In this document: in pieces, positions 34,320-41,799 of the stretch
How the letters are laid out: the number at the start of each line of letters is the position of its first letter
Numbering within the stretch: the stretch's first letter is position 1
Assembly: GCA_002423435.1 (NCBI GenBank)
Contig: DIWE01000021.1
Location: 22,780 to 86,779 of the forward strand
Direction: 5' to 3'
DNA from: Clostridiales bacterium UBA6114
GTDB taxonomy: Bacteria; Bacillota; Clostridia; Oscillospirales; Butyricicoccaceae
Length of the DNA stretch: 64,000 bases
Made by a program: the position numbers and the translations under genes
Notes under the pieces: generated by a model
Seen by the model: the letters and a program-made list of their open reading frames with translations, nothing else
What the model was told of the DNA's origin: nothing
Databases searched by the model: none

Positions 34320-35755
34320 TTACCAAGCTTTTTATAAACGGGCAGTGGAAGGACTCATCCGACGGCCAGACCTTCGGCGTCGTGGACCCGCGCACCGCAA
34401 AAGTGTTTGCCCGGGTGCCGCGGGCCACAAAAAAGGACGTCGACGACGCGGTGGACGCGGCCGACAAAGCCTTCCGGAGCTGGTCGAAGCTCAATGTATT
34501 CAGGCGCAGCGCGCTACTGCGAAAGGCGAGCGCGATCGTGGCCGAAAACAAAGAGGAAATAGGGCGCGTGATGAGCCGGGAACAGGGCAAGCCCGCCGCC
34601 GAGGCCATCGGAGAGGTCCAGAAGGGCGCCGATATCCTGCGCTATTACGCCGAAGAGGGCGAGCGCGTCTATGGCAGGATTATTTCGAACGAAGACGAAA
34701 ACACGACGAGCATGGTGATTTACCAGCCGATCGGCCCGTGCGCGGCGATCTCGCCCTGGAATTACCCCATAGAGCTTTTGGCGTGGAAGGTGGGCGCGGC
34801 CCTGGTTTCCGGCTGCACCCTTGTCTGCAAGCTGCCCTCCGAAACGCCGCTGAGCCCGCTTTTGTTCATCGACTGTGTCGTCAAAGCCGGCGTGCCGGAC
34901 GGCGTGCTCAACGCCCTGACGGGAGCCGGGCGCGAGATGGGGAGCTGGCTGCTTGACAATCCGAAAATCCGCAAGGTGGCGTTTACCGGCTCCACGGACG
35001 TCGGCAAAACGGTGTTTTCCTCCTGTGTAAAGTCCCTGCGCAAGAGCTCCATGGAGCTCGGCGGCAGCCTTCCGATGCTGGTGTTCAAGGACTGCGATCT
35101 GGATGCCGCCGTGGCCGGCGCGGTGCGCCGTTCGTTTCGCAACATGGGACAGATCTGCATTGCGATAAACCGCATTTATGTGGAAAAGGAAATTTATGAT
35201 GAATTTCTGAAGCGTTTCAAGACCGAGACCGAAAAGCTGACCATCGGCGACGGCCTCGACGAAAACGTAAACTTAGGCCCCATGTGCAACGAAAAAGGCG
35301 TACGGGTTGTCACCGAGCATATAAAGGACGCTCTGGACAAGGGCGCAAAGCTCATTACCGGGGGAGAGGCCCCCGTTGTCCCGGGCTTTGAGGACGGCTT
35401 CTGGTATAAGCCCACCATCCTCGCCGATGTAAATCACACCATGAAAATCATGACGGCGGAAACCTTTGGCCCCGCGGTGGGCGTAATGCCCTTTGAAAAC
35501 CTTAAGGAAGCGATCCGCCTCGCCAACGACTGCATTTACGGCCTTGCGTCCATTGTGTACACCCAGAACCTGAGCACGGCCAATACCTGCGCGCTGGAGA
35601 TAGAGGCGGGAAATGTGGCGATCAACAACGTCGACGCCGGAGTGATCAATGCGCCCTACGGCGGCTGGAAGGAATCGGGCTTTGGCCATGAGCACGGTCC
35701 GGAGGGCCTGCGCGAGTACCTGCATATAAAGCATGTGCGCCTGCGCACGTTATAG
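34316..35755 (+). CDS. NAD(P)-dependent aldehyde dehydrogenase
   Basis: A full-length ALDH (479 aa) with the catalytic cysteine C281 in GQICIAINRI, general-base Glu in MELGGSLP, and GFTGSTDVG-type coenzyme loop (AFTGSTDVGKT). PWNYPIEL marks the oxyanion Asn. It oxidises an aldehyde to an acid; similarity in style to succinate-semialdehyde, glycolaldehyde or lactaldehyde dehydrogenases. Start GTG 34316 overlaps the cupin stop. It belongs to the polyol operon, where it could oxidise a sugar-derived aldehyde such as glycolaldehyde. Confidence 0.9.
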   Translation: MITKLFINGQWKDSSDGQTFGVVDPRTAKVFARVPRATKKDVDDAVDAADKAFRSWSKLNVFRRSALLRKASAIVAENKEEIGRVMSREQGKPAAEAIGEVQKGADILRYYAEEGERVYGRIISNEDENTTSMVIYQPIGPCAAISPWNYPIELLAWKVGAALVSGCTLVCKLPSETPLSPLLFIDCVVKAGVPDGVLNALTGAGREMGSWLLDNPKIRKVAFTGSTDVGKTVFSSCVKSLRKSSMELGGSLPMLVFKDCDLDAAVAGAVRRSFRNMGQICIAINRIYVEKEIYDEFLKRFKTETEKLTIGDGLDENVNLGPMCNEKGVRVVTEHIKDALDKGAKLITGGEAPVVPGFEDGFWYKPTILADVNHTMKIMTAETFGPAVGVMPFENLKEAIRLANDCIYGLASIVYTQNLSTANTCALEIEAGNVAINNVDAGVINAPYGGWKESGFGHEHGPEGLREYLHIKHVRLRTL

Positions 35756-35777
35756 TACTTGCGAATAAGGGAGATTC

Positions 35778-35914
35778 GTGTGAAAAATCACACAAACCAT
35801 AGATCAAAGGCGTGCCGCTCGCCGGAAAGCGGCAACCGCGGCACATGCCAATAACCTCCATTCGCTTATGAGGTTTTTAGCATTGATTTGTGCGCGGAGC
35901 GAATGGAGGTTATT
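35778..35914 (+). ncRNA. Structured leader that sequesters the ribosome binding site (copy 1)
   Basis: This 137-nt leader ends at the kinase start codon. It has, in order: a 6-bp hairpin GTGTGA-AAAA-TCACAC (35778-35793); a GC-rich hairpin region (35809-35848; GTGCCGC with GCGGCAC, and an alternative GCCGCT with AGCGGC); and a perfect 17-bp stem (35850-35866 with 35898-35914) whose 3' arm contains AGCGAATGGAGG, the Shine-Dalgarno sequence. An alternative hairpin (AACCTC 35853 with GAGGTT 35870) runs into five T and would free the Shine-Dalgarno site. A nearly identical copy precedes korC at 46597. I know no described RNA family that it matches. Confidence 0.7.
35780..35854 (+). CDS. Possible 24-codon leader peptide inside the structured leader
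   Basis: GTG 35780 has an excellent AAGGGAG site 7 nt upstream and opens a 24-codon frame (MKNHTNH...GTCQ). Its TAA (35852-35854) lies within the 5' arm of the stem that hides the next gene's ribosome site, so a terminating ribosome would open that stem. The peptide is not conserved in the second copy of the leader (there MKNHAN and stop), so coding is uncertain. Confidence 0.35.
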   Translation: MKNHTNHRSKACRSPESGNRGTCQ

Positions 35915-37468
35915 ATGAAGCAGTATATCGCCGCCGCGGATATCGGCACCAGCGGATGCAAGTCAATTTTGATTAATGAGGACGGCGCGGTAGTGTCTTC
36001 CGCAACGGATGAATATCCGCTGTACTCTCCAAAACCCGGCTGGAACGAGCAGGACCCCGAGGACTGGTGGAGGGGCGTATGCTTAAGCATGCGCAAAGCG
36101 ATACGCTCAAGCGGCGTAAACCCCGAAGCGATAAAGGTCTTGAGCCTGTCCGGGCAGATGCACGGTCTTGTGGCGCTGGACAAAAGCAAAAGGGTGATCC
36201 GCCGCGCCTTTCTCTGGAACGACCAGCGGTGCGCAAAGCAGTGCAGCGACGCTGTGAAAAGCCTGGGCGGGCTCGACAATCTGCTCGAATATACCAACAA
36301 CAACCTGCTCACCGGCTATCAGGGCGGAAAGATCCTGTGGCTGCGCGAGGTGGAGCCGGAAAACTTTGAGGCCATGGACAAGGCGCTCCTTCCGAAAGAC
36401 TATATTCGTTACCGGCTCACCGGCGAATATGCGACCGACGCCTCCGACGCGTCGGGCGTGGGCTTCTTTGATGTGAAAAACCGCACGTGGTCCTTCGAGC
36501 TATTAAAAAAGCTCGGCCTGACGGCGGAGCTGTTCCCAAGGGTCATGGAGTCCGACGAGGTCACCGGTGCGGTGAGCGCCGCCGCGGCGGAGGTGACCGG
36601 CATTCCAAAGGGAACCCCCGTGGTCGGCGGCGGCGGGGACAGCGTTATTCAGACCACGGGCATGGGCCTGATCCGGGAGGGCGTTTTGGGCATCACGCTG
36701 GGCACGGGCGGCATTGTCGCGATGGGAATGAGCCAGTACCTGCATAACCGGAGCGGCACCCTGCAGTTTTTCTGCAATAACGGCAAAGAGCTGTACCACG
36801 TCATGGGCGTGATGCTGGCCGCGGGCGGGAGCTACCAGTGGTACCGAAACACCCTTTGCCAGAGCGAAAGGGAAGAGGCAAAGCAAAAAAACATCGATCC
36901 TTACGAGCTCCTTGACGGTGCCGCCGGCGCTTCGCCCCCCGGCTCAAACCGCCTGATTTACTTGCCCTACCTCTCCGGCGAACGCTGCCCCTATGCGGAC
37001 CCGAACCTGCGCGGCGCCTTTATCGGTTTAAACCAGACCCATAATAAGGGGGATATCACCCGCTCGGTAATGGAGGGCGTGAGCTACGGGATAAAGCAGA
37101 TCGGCGAATCCATATTGAGGCTAAAGCCTATGAATATGGAGAAGATCATCGTATCCGGCGGCGGGAGCCGCTCAGATCTGTGGATGCACATCCTAAGCGA
37201 TCTGTTCCAGCTCCCCGCGTACACGGTAAGCGGCGCAAAGGAGGGCGGCGCATATGGCGCCTGTCTGGTCGGCGGCGTCGGCATCGGCCTCTGGAAGGAC
37301 CTAAACGATGCCTGCTCAAACATCAAGGTGGAGACCGAAACCCTGCCGAATCCCGAAAACAAGGGAATCTATGACGAAATGTACGGAATCTACAACGACA
37401 TGGTCCCCGCGCTTAAGTCCCAGTTTGACCGGCTCGCGGGGCAGAGCGCGGAAAGAAGCGGATTATAA
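35915..37468 (+). CDS. xylB: FGGY-family carbohydrate kinase, xylulokinase-like
   Basis: A two-domain sugar kinase (517 aa) of the FGGY family. The ATP-fold opening AAADIGTSGCKSILI and the xylulokinase mark LSLSGQMHGLVALDKSK near residue 78 are visible, with the PKDYIRYRLTGEYATD strand, catalytic Asp in VGGGGDS, and the C-terminal IVSGGGSRSDLWMHILSD. It phosphorylates a ketose, plausibly xylulose made by the polyol dehydrogenase. The ATG at 35915 follows AATGGAGGTTATT; longer in-frame starts lie in the structured leader. A palindromic terminator follows. Confidence 0.85.
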   Translation: MKQYIAAADIGTSGCKSILINEDGAVVSSATDEYPLYSPKPGWNEQDPEDWWRGVCLSMRKAIRSSGVNPEAIKVLSLSGQMHGLVALDKSKRVIRRAFLWNDQRCAKQCSDAVKSLGGLDNLLEYTNNNLLTGYQGGKILWLREVEPENFEAMDKALLPKDYIRYRLTGEYATDASDASGVGFFDVKNRTWSFELLKKLGLTAELFPRVMESDEVTGAVSAAAAEVTGIPKGTPVVGGGGDSVIQTTGMGLIREGVLGITLGTGGIVAMGMSQYLHNRSGTLQFFCNNGKELYHVMGVMLAAGGSYQWYRNTLCQSEREEAKQKNIDPYELLDGAAGASPPGSNRLIYLPYLSGERCPYADPNLRGAFIGLNQTHNKGDITRSVMEGVSYGIKQIGESILRLKPMNMEKIIVSGGGSRSDLWMHILSDLFQLPAYTVSGAKEGGAYGACLVGGVGIGLWKDLNDACSNIKVETETLPNPENKGIYDEMYGIYNDMVPALKSQFDRLAGQSAERSGL

Positions 37469-37480
37469 AACGTCCTATAC

Positions 37481-37522
37481 GGAAAACGAAAAGGATACGA
37501 TATCGTATCCTTTTCGTTTTCC
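37481..37522. terminator. Perfect 42-bp palindromic terminator
   Basis: Two 21-nt arms are exactly complementary without spacer; the inner GGATACGAT stem is followed by TTTTCGTTTT. It ends the polyol operon and could also stop reverse transcription. Confidence 0.75.
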
Positions 37523-37679
37523 AGCGGGATTAAATGATAATTATCTTTGATATTTTTCGATAAAATGCAAAACTTTGACAACAATGAGGCTTTTGATATA
37601 TAATTATTCAATTAATAAATGCTACAGGCCATTTGATCTATCATACTTTGTCGATAATGATTGTACGAGGAGAGTATCT

Positions 37680-38330
37680 ATGCTGCCGGTCAGCGATTTG
37701 AAAAAATATGCATATACCGAAATCAAACGCAGGATTATCAGCTGCGAATATGCTCCTGGCAGCTTACTGAAGGAACAGTTTCTCAGCGATGAATTAAACA
37801 TCAGCCGCACACCCATACGAGAGGCGCTGAACCGGATCGAGCACGACGGACTGATTCGGATCATGCCTAAAAAGGGTATTTTTGTCCAGGAAGTAACCAT
37901 GGCGGATATCAGCCAGATCTATCAGGCAAGATCGCTGCTTGAACCTTTTGTGGTCCTGACCGCGGGCCCTGTGCTCTCCAAAGAAAAGCTGAAGGAAATC
38001 CTCCGATTGTGCACAGAAGAGGTCGATGATGATAAGGGCGTGGTCCTCTCCAGGATAGATACCGAGCTTCATTTATATCTTGTCGATAACTGTGACAACA
38101 GGTACATTATCGATACGATGCATAAAATTTGGGAGAACAATACGAGAATACAGTTTTACACAAATAACCGGACCCGTTTCAGCAGTGCCCGCGAGGAGCA
38201 TGTTTCCCTGCTGAGTAACCTGATAGAGGGTGATTTCGAAGCTGCGGCGCATATTATGCGCGAGCACATTGAAAACTGCCGCAATTGCACTTTTGAGTAC
38301 CTGCTTAAATGGTCGGGATATCCCAGATGA
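37680..38330 (+). CDS. GntR-family regulator with FCD effector domain
   Basis: The regulator (216 aa) has a GntR winged helix (AYTEIKRRIISCEYAPGSLL then ISRTPIREALNRIEHDGLI) and an all-helical FCD ligand domain with the metal-binding pattern Asp...His (TELHLYLVDNC) and later two His (REEHVSLL, REHIEN). FCD members bind organic acids. The ATG at 37680 follows GAGGAG by 8 nt; the longer frame back to 37575 has no site. Matching near-palindromic sites at 38577 and 42867 make it the likely controller of both following transcription units. Confidence 0.9.
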   Translation: MLPVSDLKKYAYTEIKRRIISCEYAPGSLLKEQFLSDELNISRTPIREALNRIEHDGLIRIMPKKGIFVQEVTMADISQIYQARSLLEPFVVLTAGPVLSKEKLKEILRLCTEEVDDDKGVVLSRIDTELHLYLVDNCDNRYIIDTMHKIWENNTRIQFYTNNRTRFSSAREEHVSLLSNLIEGDFEAAAHIMREHIENCRNCTFEYLLKWSGYPR

Positions 38331-38456
38331 TTCCTGTCGGCGAAAAGCACCTCTCCGCGCTGAATCCATATAAAAGCCCCGGTTGACAAGGTGCGCCTTA
38401 TTTCGCAAATTGAAAAGCAAAATAAAAAAGATATTGATAAATTTCATCATATATGA

Positions 38457-38487
38457 CAAAAAAGCCCGCCAATGAGCGGGACTTTTT
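38457..38487 (+). terminator. Terminator after the GntR gene
   Basis: AAAAAG-CCCGC pairs with GCGGG-A-CTTTTT over a small loop, ending in five T. The 350-bp gap from 38331 holds this terminator and then the promoter and operator of the TRAP operon. Confidence 0.85.
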
Positions 38488-38533
38488 GTCGGTTTGATGC
38501 TTTTTGGGATGGAAAAATTATCAATTAAAATTG

Positions 38534-38562
38534 TTGACAGTAAAATGGCAATATGATAAAGT
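38534..38562 (+). promoter_or_regulatory. Promoter of the second TRAP operon
   Basis: A consensus -35 TTGACA (38534) and a -10 TAAAGT (38557) are spaced by 17 nt. Transcription should start near 38569, directly before the operator at 38577. Confidence 0.7.
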
Positions 38563-38576
38563 GTACTTAATCCTGA

Positions 38577-38593
38577 CATACAACATGTATGCA
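38577..38593. promoter_or_regulatory. Candidate GntR operator A
   Basis: CATACAACATGTATGCA is the reverse complement of TGCATACATGTTGTATG, which matches the site at 42867 in 15 of 17 positions. It lies just behind the predicted transcription start, a repressor position. Confidence 0.65.
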
Positions 38594-38681
38594 ACACGCA
38601 TGGCAAAGCTTTCAAAAATAAAAATTGACTTCCCAACCATGACACGGTAAAGAATCAATAAATATAAATTAGGAGGAAGTT

Positions 38682-39821
38682 ATGAAAAAGAAAATCGCTG
38701 CAATTTTAGTCTCCTGCTCGATCATTTCTGTTCTGCTCATCGGCTGTGTCAACAGTACGGTTAAGAGCACCACAGCATCCTCCGGCCCGACGGCAGCAAT
38801 CGCCGCATCGTCATCGGAAACGCTGGGTGAAGGAGCGACGGCTGAGCAAATCAATGCTTTCATCACAGCGCCGTCCAAAAATCCCGACAAAATTGTTCTT
38901 CGCTACACAAGCACCACGGCCGACCTCGATACGCAGGCTTATATGAAAGGGTTCCGTGAATTCATGAAATACCTTAAGACGGAACTTGGCGACAGGATTG
39001 AGATCAAGTATCTTCTCAACGCGACAATGGGTTCTTCCGCCGACGCGATTCTCGGTGGTCTCCAGAACAGAACCATCGAAATGAGCGACTGGCCGCTGAC
39101 CTCCTATGCCGAATTCACAAACGCGTTCACCCCCCTTGACGTCCCTTATCTTGTAACGACTCTGGACGACATGCACGCGCTTCTTAGTGGCGAAGCGGGC
39201 GAATATATGAAACAGAAATGTCTCGACGACACCGGCCTTCGCGTTATATTTTACAGCGTTCTCGGTTCCCGGGAAATGACAAACAGCGTAAGGCCCATCA
39301 AATCTGTCGCCGACATGAAAGGCCTGAAATTCCGCGTCCAGCCCAACAAGCTGCATATGCTCGGCATCGAAGCCATGGGCGCAACGGCGACAAACATCGC
39401 GTTTGCCGAGCTGTTTACCGCCCTCCAGCAGGGCACGGTTGACGGCCAGGAGAACCCTGCCGACACAATCTATAACATGCAGTTTTACGATGTCCAGAAA
39501 TATATGAGCACCACAGACCATATCATAACCGGCGGCAGTCTTGTAATGAACAACGATTTCTTTGAAGAGCTCGATCCCGAAATGCAGGAAGTTTTCATTG
39601 CGGCGGGGGAACATGCCTCCGATTATGTTATGGATGAGCTTAAAGCTTCGCTCGACGAGGTTTACAAGAACCTTGAAAAGAAAATCGAGATTACATATCT
39701 TACAGACGAAGAGCGCAAAGAGTTTCAGGCGGCTGCCCAAAAAGCATGGCCCCAGATGCGCGAGGTCATCGGAGCGGAGTATTTCGATAAAGTCATTGAG
39801 CTGGCGGGAGTCGGTTTTTAA
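38682..39821 (+). CDS. dctP: TRAP transporter substrate-binding lipoprotein (DctP family), second system
   Basis: This receptor (379 aa) has a lipoprotein signal ending LIGC (Cys22), a Ser/Thr/Ala-rich linker of about 40 residues and a DctP fold (IVLRYTSTTAD, LLNATMGSSADAILGGLQ, the carboxylate-binding region LKFRVQPNKLHMLGIEAMGA, and FAELFTALQQGTVDGQENP). AGGAGG precedes the ATG. Unlike the other receptor genes here, there is no strong hairpin before the permease. The operon ends with a 2-hydroxyacid dehydrogenase, so a hydroxyacid is the expected solute. Confidence 0.92.
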   Translation: MKKKIAAILVSCSIISVLLIGCVNSTVKSTTASSGPTAAIAASSSETLGEGATAEQINAFITAPSKNPDKIVLRYTSTTADLDTQAYMKGFREFMKYLKTELGDRIEIKYLLNATMGSSADAILGGLQNRTIEMSDWPLTSYAEFTNAFTPLDVPYLVTTLDDMHALLSGEAGEYMKQKCLDDTGLRVIFYSVLGSREMTNSVRPIKSVADMKGLKFRVQPNKLHMLGIEAMGATATNIAFAELFTALQQGTVDGQENPADTIYNMQFYDVQKYMSTTDHIITGGSLVMNNDFFEELDPEMQEVFIAAGEHASDYVMDELKASLDEVYKNLEKKIEITYLTDEERKEFQAAAQKAWPQMREVIGAEYFDKVIELAGVGF

Positions 39822-39854
39822 CGGCCTTCAGTTTCTGAAATAAGGAGTGCGGCT

Positions 39855-40394
39855 ATGACAAAAAAAATAAAGTATTTCTTTGCCAATATCGAATTTATTC
39901 TGGGCGCGCTTTTGTCAATGGTTATGGTTGCGATTTTGTTTGTGCAGGTTGTTACAAGATTCGTATTCAATAAACCGATCGCGTTTGCGGAAGAGCTTGC
40001 GACAATCTTGTTTATCATTTGCATTTACCTTGGCGCAATCGGAGCCACGCGCAGAAATCAGCATATCCGGCTGGAAGTGGTCACCGGCATGCTGAATAAA
40101 AAGAAACAGCTGATTGTAGGAATCGTTTCCAATATTGTATTTGTGATTGCAAATGGGATCCTGATATACGGACTGGTTCAGATCACCGAAAACTTAATGA
40201 AGCGCGGAATGAAGACGGCCATGCTTGGAATTCCCAAATGGACAATATATGCGGTTATTCCTTTTTGCCTTTTCCTTGTCGCAGTCAGGCTGATTGAGGA
40301 CTGCATGATCAAAGCGCGTCAGATTAAGGAAGCGGGGGATTCTTCCGGAGACGGTAAAGACCCTCCCAGGGAACTTCCCGACATTATCGATTAA
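39855..40394 (+). CDS. dctQ: TRAP transporter small permease (DctQ family), second system
   Basis: The small membrane subunit (179 aa) has four hydrophobic segments and the family motif FNKPIAFAEELATILFI (the EEL stretch near residue 44). A hydrophilic C-terminal tail ends in PPRELPDIID. AAGGAG lies about 9 nt before the ATG. It sits between the receptor and large permease genes of the same operon. Confidence 0.9.
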   Translation: MTKKIKYFFANIEFILGALLSMVMVAILFVQVVTRFVFNKPIAFAEELATILFIICIYLGAIGATRRNQHIRLEVVTGMLNKKKQLIVGIVSNIVFVIANGILIYGLVQITENLMKRGMKTAMLGIPKWTIYAVIPFCLFLVAVRLIEDCMIKARQIKEAGDSSGDGKDPPRELPDIID

Positions 40395-40412
40395 CAGGAA
40401 GGGAGGTTAAGT

Positions 40413-40544
40413 TTGAAGGAATTCAGACTTCTTCTTTTTGTGGTCGTTTTGTGCCTCTTATGCTTAAAGCACAGCGGAAAGGAATGGTCATATCTATGGA
40501 AATATTGGTATTATTGGCTATTGCCGCAGTATTTCTGGTCATAG
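40413..40544 (+). CDS. Possible small overlapping leader ORF before dctM
   Basis: TTG 40413 has an AGGGAGGTTAAG site and opens a 43-codon frame with a hydrophobic core (LLLFVVVLCLLCL) and a Trp/Tyr-rich end, terminating 48 nt inside dctM. It may couple translation between dctQ and dctM. There is no homology that I recognise, and it could be chance. Confidence 0.25.
   Translation: MKEFRLLLFVVVLCLLCLKHSGKEWSYLWKYWYYWLLPQYFWS
40472..40495 (+). promoter_or_regulatory. Repeated 19-nt translation-initiation block (copy 2)
   Basis: GCGGAAAGGAATGGTCATA at 40474-40492 ends 3 nt before the dctM ATG at 40496. With copy 3 (47173-47193) identity extends by two more bases upstream (CA). Confidence 0.75.
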
Positions 40545-41767
40545 GTGTTCCGGTAGGTATATCGCTTTCGCTGGGAATGCTCTCCGTCGCCGCCCTTTAT
40601 GGAGATCTGTCGCTCAAATTTATTTCGCAGGCAATGTATTCCGGCCTTGAATCTCTGCCTCTGATCGCTGTCCCCTGCTTTATGCTCGCGGGGTCCATCA
40701 TGGAGACGGGCGGCCTCTCCAAGAGAATAGTCAATGTCGCGAAAACGCTCACAGGACATACAACAGGCGGACTCGGAACGGTTACCGTCATCTCCTGCCT
40801 GTTCTTCGGAGCCATTTCCGGTTCTGCTCCCGCAACCACGGCAGCTATCGGTTCAATCATGGTTCCCTACATGGTCAAAGCAAATTATGAAAAAAGCTAC
40901 AGTGCCGCGCTTACAGCTGTTTCCGGCTCTCTGGGCGTGATCATCCCTCCCAGCATTCCGTTCGTCATTTTTGCGCTTTCAACAAACTCTTCCATCAGCG
41001 ACCTGTTCCTCGCGGGCATTGTTCCCGGATGTATCATCGCTGTCGTTCTGATTTTTATCCATTCTTTCATGGTTAAGAAGAACGGTTATAAAAATGCCGA
41101 GAAAAGAGCGACGATGAAAGAATTGCGGGAATCCGTCTGGGAGGCCAAATGGGCGCTCCTGATGCCCGTCATCATCCTCGGCGGCATCTATTCCGGCGTC
41201 TTCACTCCCACGGAAGCCGCTGTTGTCTCTATCGTATACGGTCTGATAATCGGCCTTTTTGTCTACAGGGAGCTTAAGCTGAAAGATATCTGGAAAATCT
41301 TTGATAAAAACAATTCTTTTGTCGGCGGTTTTATGCTGACCTTCGCGCCGGCTGCCGCACTTGGAAGCACCCTTATCATCATGGGTCTCACAGGCACGCT
41401 TTCCAGCGTGCTGCTCGGCATAACAAACAATATCTATGTCATTTTGGCAATCGTTATCGTTTTTCTGCTGTTCCTTGGCATGATCCTTGACACAACCTCC
41501 AGCATCGTTGTTTTTGCCCCCATACTTTATGCGGTGCTCGGGCCGATGGGCATCAACAATATTCACCTGGGCATCATTATGGTCGTTTCACTCGCGGTCG
41601 GTTTCATAACACCGCCTGTCTGCATGAATGTTTTTATCGCCTCTATTATTGCCGACGAGCCGATGGAAGCGATTGTAAAGAAGGCGCTGCCTTTCCTCGT
41701 CGGCCTGATCGGCCTCTGTTTCCTGTTTGCATATGTCCCACAGATCAGCCTGTTACTTTTGGGATAA
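40496..41767 (+). CDS. dctM: TRAP transporter large permease (DctM family), second system
   Basis: The large permease (423 aa) has about 12 membrane segments and DctM marks GAISGSAPATTAAIGSIMVP near residue 110 and IIPPSIPFVIFALS near 147. The ATG at 40496 is chosen since AAAGGA lies 12 nt upstream and the protein then begins directly with a membrane segment; the frame back to 40451 reads through the ribosome site. It imports the receptor-bound acid with a cation. Confidence 0.92.
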   Translation: MEILVLLAIAAVFLVIGVPVGISLSLGMLSVAALYGDLSLKFISQAMYSGLESLPLIAVPCFMLAGSIMETGGLSKRIVNVAKTLTGHTTGGLGTVTVISCLFFGAISGSAPATTAAIGSIMVPYMVKANYEKSYSAALTAVSGSLGVIIPPSIPFVIFALSTNSSISDLFLAGIVPGCIIAVVLIFIHSFMVKKNGYKNAEKRATMKELRESVWEAKWALLMPVIILGGIYSGVFTPTEAAVVSIVYGLIIGLFVYRELKLKDIWKIFDKNNSFVGGFMLTFAPAAALGSTLIIMGLTGTLSSVLLGITNNIYVILAIVIVFLLFLGMILDTTSSIVVFAPILYAVLGPMGINNIHLGIIMVVSLAVGFITPPVCMNVFIASIIADEPMEAIVKKALPFLVGLIGLCFLFAYVPQISLLLLG

Positions 41768-41799
41768 ACGGACGGACGGCATAACCATTTTTGGGAGGA

